A stretch of DNA of 64,000 bases from Dyadobacter luticola. GTDB taxonomy: Bacteria > Bacteroidota > Bacteroidia > Cytophagales > Spirosomataceae. Positions within the stretch are counted from its first letter, which is position 1. Each line of letters begins with the position of its first letter. Under the pieces are notes generated by a model. It saw nothing but the letters and a program-made list of their open reading frames with translations, searched no databases and was not told where the DNA came from. Positions 60,650-64,000 of this stretch are shown here, piece by piece. The translations under genes were made by a program, and so were the position numbers. Location: positions 2,340,375-2,404,374 of the forward strand of contig NZ_VCEJ01000002.1 of assembly GCF_005860805.1 (NCBI RefSeq), in the 5' to 3' direction.

Positions 60650-61543
60650 ATGGAATATGTAGATATCAAATCCATTTCGGAGCTGCACCGGTTTTTCAAC
60701 TACGAAAAGCCGCTGCACCCGCTGATTTCGGTGGTGGACCTGGCGAAGGTTGATCGTTCCCAGCGCAAGCCGGACATGTTATACCGACTTAATATGTACT
60801 CGGTTGCTTGTAAGCAGATCGAAGGTTCGTTCAAATACGGACGCACGAATTATGACTTTTCGGAAGGCACATTAATGTTCACTGCGCCTTACCAGGTGTT
60901 AAATCCTGGTCTTGAAAACAAGGTGCAAGGCTGGGGAATCTACATTCACCCCGATTTTCTGAATGCCAGCAGCAAAGGCACCAAACTCACGGAATATTCT
61001 TTTTTCGGCTATGATGTACATGAGGCGCTGCATATTTCGGAAGCTGAGAGAAATGTGCTCCAAGATTGTGTCCGCAACATTGAGCGGGAAATTTCTATGA
61101 ACCTCGACACACATTCGCACAATCTGATCCTTACCAATCTGGAACTGCTACTCTCCTACTGTTCAAGATTTTACGACCGCCAGTTCCTGACCAGACAACA
61201 TGCCAGTAACGACATTGTCGAGAAATTTGACAGGTTGCTGCATGATTATTTTGCCAAGGATTCCCTTATTGATTCAGGCGTTCCGGATGTCGGTTATTTT
61301 GCTTCAAACCTCAGTTTATCAGCAAACTATCTGACCGATCTTTTGAAAAAATACACCGGAAAATCCACCCTGGAACACATTCATTTAAAGCTGGTGGACA
61401 AGGCGAAATCGATGTTGTGGAGCACCGAAAAATCAGTCAGCGAGATTGCTTATGATTTGGGTTTTGAGCACCCTTCCCATTTTACCAAACTTTTTAAAAA
61501 CAAAACCGGGACGTCGCCAAAGGAATTTAGAAACCTAAACTAA
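60650..61543 (+). CDS. AraC-family transcriptional regulator
   Basis: 297 aa from the ATG at 60650; the upstream frame belongs to the SDR end. N-terminal ligand-binding cupin (ELHRFFNYEKPLHPLISVVD; KVQGWGIYIHPDFLNASSKG) and the C-terminal AraC DNA-binding domain (YFASNLSLSANYLTDLLKKY; KSVSEIAYDLGFEHPSHFTK; LFKNKTGTSPKEFRN). This subtype is typical of Bacteroidota SDR-linked regulators. It is probably in one transcript with the SDR before it. Its stop abuts the stop of the convergent GH92 gene with no intervening bases. Confidence 0.93.
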   Translation: MEYVDIKSISELHRFFNYEKPLHPLISVVDLAKVDRSQRKPDMLYRLNMYSVACKQIEGSFKYGRTNYDFSEGTLMFTAPYQVLNPGLENKVQGWGIYIHPDFLNASSKGTKLTEYSFFGYDVHEALHISEAERNVLQDCVRNIEREISMNLDTHSHNLILTNLELLLSYCSRFYDRQFLTRQHASNDIVEKFDRLLHDYFAKDSLIDSGVPDVGYFASNLSLSANYLTDLLKKYTGKSTLEHIHLKLVDKAKSMLWSTEKSVSEIAYDLGFEHPSHFTKLFKNKTGTSPKEFRNLN

Positions 61544-64000
61544 TCATTCGGCCGGCATGGCACTAATACCCCAGGCCATATTCGGCTGCGGCCCCATTTC
61601 CAGCACCAGCGAGCCGCCTTTCAATAACTCGGAAGCCTGGAACCAAAAGTTTTTCAGCGGCTGACCATTCAATGTTGCACTTTGGACGTAAACATTTTTG
61701 CGCGAAGTATTTTTCGCTTCGATGGTAAAAGTTTTGCCTCTGCCAAATTGCTGCCCCAGATCAATTACCGCTTTTTCAAACATCGGGCTGCCGATTTCGT
61801 AGATCGGGTCGACGCGGGTGCCGCCATCGGTTTGGAAAAGTCCGAGTGTCGCCATTACAAACCAGGCGCTCATTTGCCCCTGGTCTTCATCACCGAGATA
61901 CGCATTCGAAACTTCGTGGCCATAATACCTGTCTACCACCGAGCGGCTCCATTTTTGTGTCAGCCATGGCTTTTTAACCCAATTAAAAAGAAACGCAAAG
62001 TGCATCGACTGCTGGTTGCCCTGCACCACCGGAAAGTCCCAATATTGGTCATTCGGACCATTATAGCGCCATTTTACACTTTCTCCAAACCCCCAGTCGA
62101 GCCTTTTTACAAATTCATTTTCACCGATGGTTTTGGCCAGACCAGGCACATCCTGCGGCACAAAAAAAGTGAGCTGCCAGGCATTTCCCTCTACGTAATG
62201 ATGGTTGGCACCTGATTTAAAGGGATCAAAATCAGCCAGCCAGTTACCTTTTGCGTCTTTCATCCGGGCGAATCCGGTTTTCGGGTCGATCACATTCTTC
62301 CACCAATTCGCGCGGTCGCCGAAGGTCTTGAAATCCTCTGTTTTATTTAAAGCTTTGGCAAATTGGGATACCGAATAATCGTCGAAAGCGTATTCCAAAG
62401 TGTTTGAAAAACGCCCCTCATCGTACGGTACATACTTGTGTTTCAGATAGGTAACCAGGTCATCATTCCCGGCGCGGCCGCCGCCCACATTCTCTGCCGG
62501 CGTCGTTTGCATTTTGCGCACCGCCTCATACGCTTTGTTCACATCATAACCGCGGATGCCCATCTGGTAAGCGCTCACAATCAGCGGACTTTCATGCTCG
62601 GCCACCATCACCGGAATGTACTCCATCCCCGCCGGACCCTTCGCCAGCCAGCCACCACGTTCATACATAGCTAATTGCGACTTCACCCAGCGGTTCGACC
62701 ACTCCGGCGTAACGAGGTTCCAGAACTGGTTCAAATTCCAGAAAGTGTTCCAAAACGCATCACAGCCGAGCGCGACATCATCTTTATCTTTAAATTTATT
62801 GACATGTTCGTCCGCATCCCGCCAGCTTCCGTCCACATCGCTGAATGCATTCCGGCTCAGCGAGCGGTACATATTGCTGTAAAAACGCTCTTTTTCGCGC
62901 TTATCATTACTCGTAATTGCCACCCGGCCCAGCAGATCATTCCAGACTTTTTCCTGGTTATCCCTTACCTTTTGAAAATCCCAGCCGAAAGGATCCGAAA
63001 TTTCGGTTTTCAAATTCAGCCCCGCATTTTCGACGCTTACATAAGAAATCCCCGTGCGCACCTGCACGGCCTTGTTTGTTTTTGTATCAAATTCCAGAAA
63101 CAAACCTGCACTTTTCGCACTGTCCGCTGCGAGGTTGGTTTGTTGTTTTACTACACCATTTAACCAAATCCCATAATTCTTGATCGGCTGGTCAAACTCC
63201 ATCACGAAATGTACAATGTACTGCTGGTCAATCCCGCCCGACCAAACATCCCGGGAAAGCTGCTCGCTGTAACCTTCAATTCTTCTGTCACTTACCTTGT
63301 CAACTTTTACCTTTTTTAAGCCATAACCATACTCGGTAGGCAGCTGCAGGTCAACCATGATGCGACCGGTTTCGCTGCTATTATAGGTGTATTTTTGAAA
63401 TGATGCGCGGGATGTGGCGGTCAGTTCGGCGGTAATGTTGTTATCGGTTAAATGCACTTTGTAGTAACCCAGCGGCGCCTGCTCGGTGCTTTTATCAAAC
63501 CTTGAACGGTAGCCGCTATCCGGGTCGGCTTGGTCGCCGATTTTCGTCTCCACTGGTCCGGCGGTCGGAAAGATTCCGAGACCGGTCATCGTCCACTCGT
63601 GAATGTGGCTGAATGTGCCAATCGACTCAAACGTAGGATCATAGCCCGCTTGCCAGCCGCCATTTTGGTTATCCGGACTCAGCTTCACCATACTAAAAGG
63701 CATCCATGGCCCCGGCGCAATCATCCAGCGCGAATGTCCCGCGCCAAGCATCGTATTCACATATCCGGCGGGCGTTTTCAGCTTTTGCTTGGCACGCACT
63801 ACTTTTCCGGATTTAATCAATTGTTTATCTACAAAAACGTGATAATCCGCTGATCCTTTCTGACTAACCGCTGGCATCGGCGCTTCCAGAATGTAGCGTT
63901 CCTGTTCCAGTTTTTGGGTCAAAATCGACTTGCCTTCCAGCTTCACCTCAATCACCGGCTCACCTTGCAGCTGACTCACATCGACCAAAAGCGGCTGGAC
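61544..64000 (-). CDS. GH92-family alpha-mannosidase-like glycosidase, 5' end outside the window
   Basis: The frame is open through base 64000 (818 codons seen), so the start and signal peptide are missing. A GH92 N-terminal beta-sandwich (VNTMLGAGHSRWMIAPGPWM; WQAGYDPTFESIGTFSHIHE) precedes the catalytic (alpha/alpha)6 barrel (FYSNMYRSLSRNAF; LGCDAFWNTFWNLNQFWNLV; MPFSMVKLSPDN near the start). It continues with EGNAWQLTFFVPQDVPGLA and AYLGDEDQGQMSAWFVMATL, which are conserved in the family. GH92 enzymes are Ca2+-dependent exo-alpha-mannosidases acting on alpha-1,2/1,3/1,4 linkages. The motif GDEDQGQMSAW carries catalytic-region acids. It could supply substrate for one of the SusCD systems, but no PUL genes are adjacent here. 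Confidence 0.93.
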   Translation of the reverse strand, partial: VQPLLVDVSQLQGEPVIEVKLEGKSILTQKLEQERYILEAPMPAVSQKGSADYHVFVDKQLIKSGKVVRAKQKLKTPAGYVNTMLGAGHSRWMIAPGPWMPFSMVKLSPDNQNGGWQAGYDPTFESIGTFSHIHEWTMTGLGIFPTAGPVETKIGDQADPDSGYRSRFDKSTEQAPLGYYKVHLTDNNITAELTATSRASFQKYTYNSSETGRIMVDLQLPTEYGYGLKKVKVDKVSDRRIEGYSEQLSRDVWSGGIDQQYIVHFVMEFDQPIKNYGIWLNGVVKQQTNLAADSAKSAGLFLEFDTKTNKAVQVRTGISYVSVENAGLNLKTEISDPFGWDFQKVRDNQEKVWNDLLGRVAITSNDKREKERFYSNMYRSLSRNAFSDVDGSWRDADEHVNKFKDKDDVALGCDAFWNTFWNLNQFWNLVTPEWSNRWVKSQLAMYERGGWLAKGPAGMEYIPVMVAEHESPLIVSAYQMGIRGYDVNKAYEAVRKMQTTPAENVGGGRAGNDDLVTYLKHKYVPYDEGRFSNTLEYAFDDYSVSQFAKALNKTEDFKTFGDRANWWKNVIDPKTGFARMKDAKGNWLADFDPFKSGANHHYVEGNAWQLTFFVPQDVPGLAKTIGENEFVKRLDWGFGESVKWRYNGPNDQYWDFPVVQGNQQSMHFAFLFNWVKKPWLTQKWSRSVVDRYYGHEVSNAYLGDEDQGQMSAWFVMATLGLFQTDGGTRVDPIYEIGSPMFEKAVIDLGQQFGRGKTFTIEAKNTSRKNVYVQSATLNGQPLKNFWFQASELLKGGSLVLEMGPQPNMAWGISAMPAE

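Noticed and set aside
1-64000. CRISPR arrays, tRNA/rRNA genes, prophage or complete IS elements
   Set aside because: I looked for regularly spaced repeats, tRNA-like T-loops and transposase or integrase motifs and found none; only the short tandem repeat and REP-like palindromes are repetitive.

Overview
This window looks like a chromosomal segment of a Bacteroidota member of the order Cytophagales, most like Dyadobacter or a close relative. The evidence is family content: two SusC/SusD pairs, a hybrid two-component (HTCS) regulator, a type IX secretion sorting domain, a LytS-type propeller kinase, a GH92 mannosidase and FtsX-like permeases. Several promoters also fit the Bacteroidota consensus (TTTG, about 20 nt, TAnnTTTG), and base composition looks near 50% GC. 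I see no rRNA, tRNA, CRISPR array, prophage or complete insertion sequence.

Layout. 1-7005: 3' part of an HTCS regulator facing a SusC-SusD pair, with a gutted class III aminotransferase remnant behind SusD. 7355-11296: a tightly overlapping operon for an outer-membrane barrel protein with usher-like architecture and three small secreted beta-rich proteins, two of them frameshifted. 11341-14594: HxlR/DoxX divergent pair, DinD-like protein, dienelactone hydrolase, AraC remnant, VOC protein. 14620-20131: an FtsX-type permease split by an in-frame amber codon, an ABC exporter, a MazEF-type toxin-antitoxin pair with palindromic operators, and an HPP membrane protein. 20315-25466: ankyrin protein, DUF2271 protein with a flavinylation motif, PepSY-flavodoxin reductase and ApbE, read as an extracytoplasmic flavin electron-transfer module. 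25467-33697: small membrane proteins, a 1189-aa propeller-GAF-LytS kinase, a T9SS cargo, a propeller-like protein and a PQQ-type sugar dehydrogenase. 33789-42976: two convergent caspase-family genes, a lipoprotein, a TPR histidine kinase, a tyrosine phosphatase lipoprotein and an Imm33-like protein.

43064-49267 is a likely single transcription unit: a consensus promoter, a 44-codon ORF ending in Cys-Cys-Cys-stop, a 39-aa single-helix membrane peptide, a sterol-desaturase-family enzyme, and SusC-SusD. The tri-cysteine ORF looks like a cysteine-sensing leader peptide. 49518-54857: small membrane and secreted proteins, a Gfo/Idh/MocA oxidoreductase, an ATGCCA tandem repeat next to a paired REP-like palindrome, and a TonB-dependent receptor. 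55163-55937: an intact antitoxin with a PIN toxin gutted by deletion. 56006-61543: two AraC/SDR modules flanking a Crp-type regulator, an NAD-dependent epimerase and an ABM monooxygenase. 61544-64000: 3' part of a GH92 glycosidase.

Two themes stand out. First, there are many degraded genes (aminotransferase, two pilin-like subunits, AraC remnant, FtsX permease, PIN toxin), each with readable lesions. Second, two gene sets may be undescribed systems: the usher-like operon and the tri-cysteine leader operon. Functional statements are from family recognition by eye; no database search was run.
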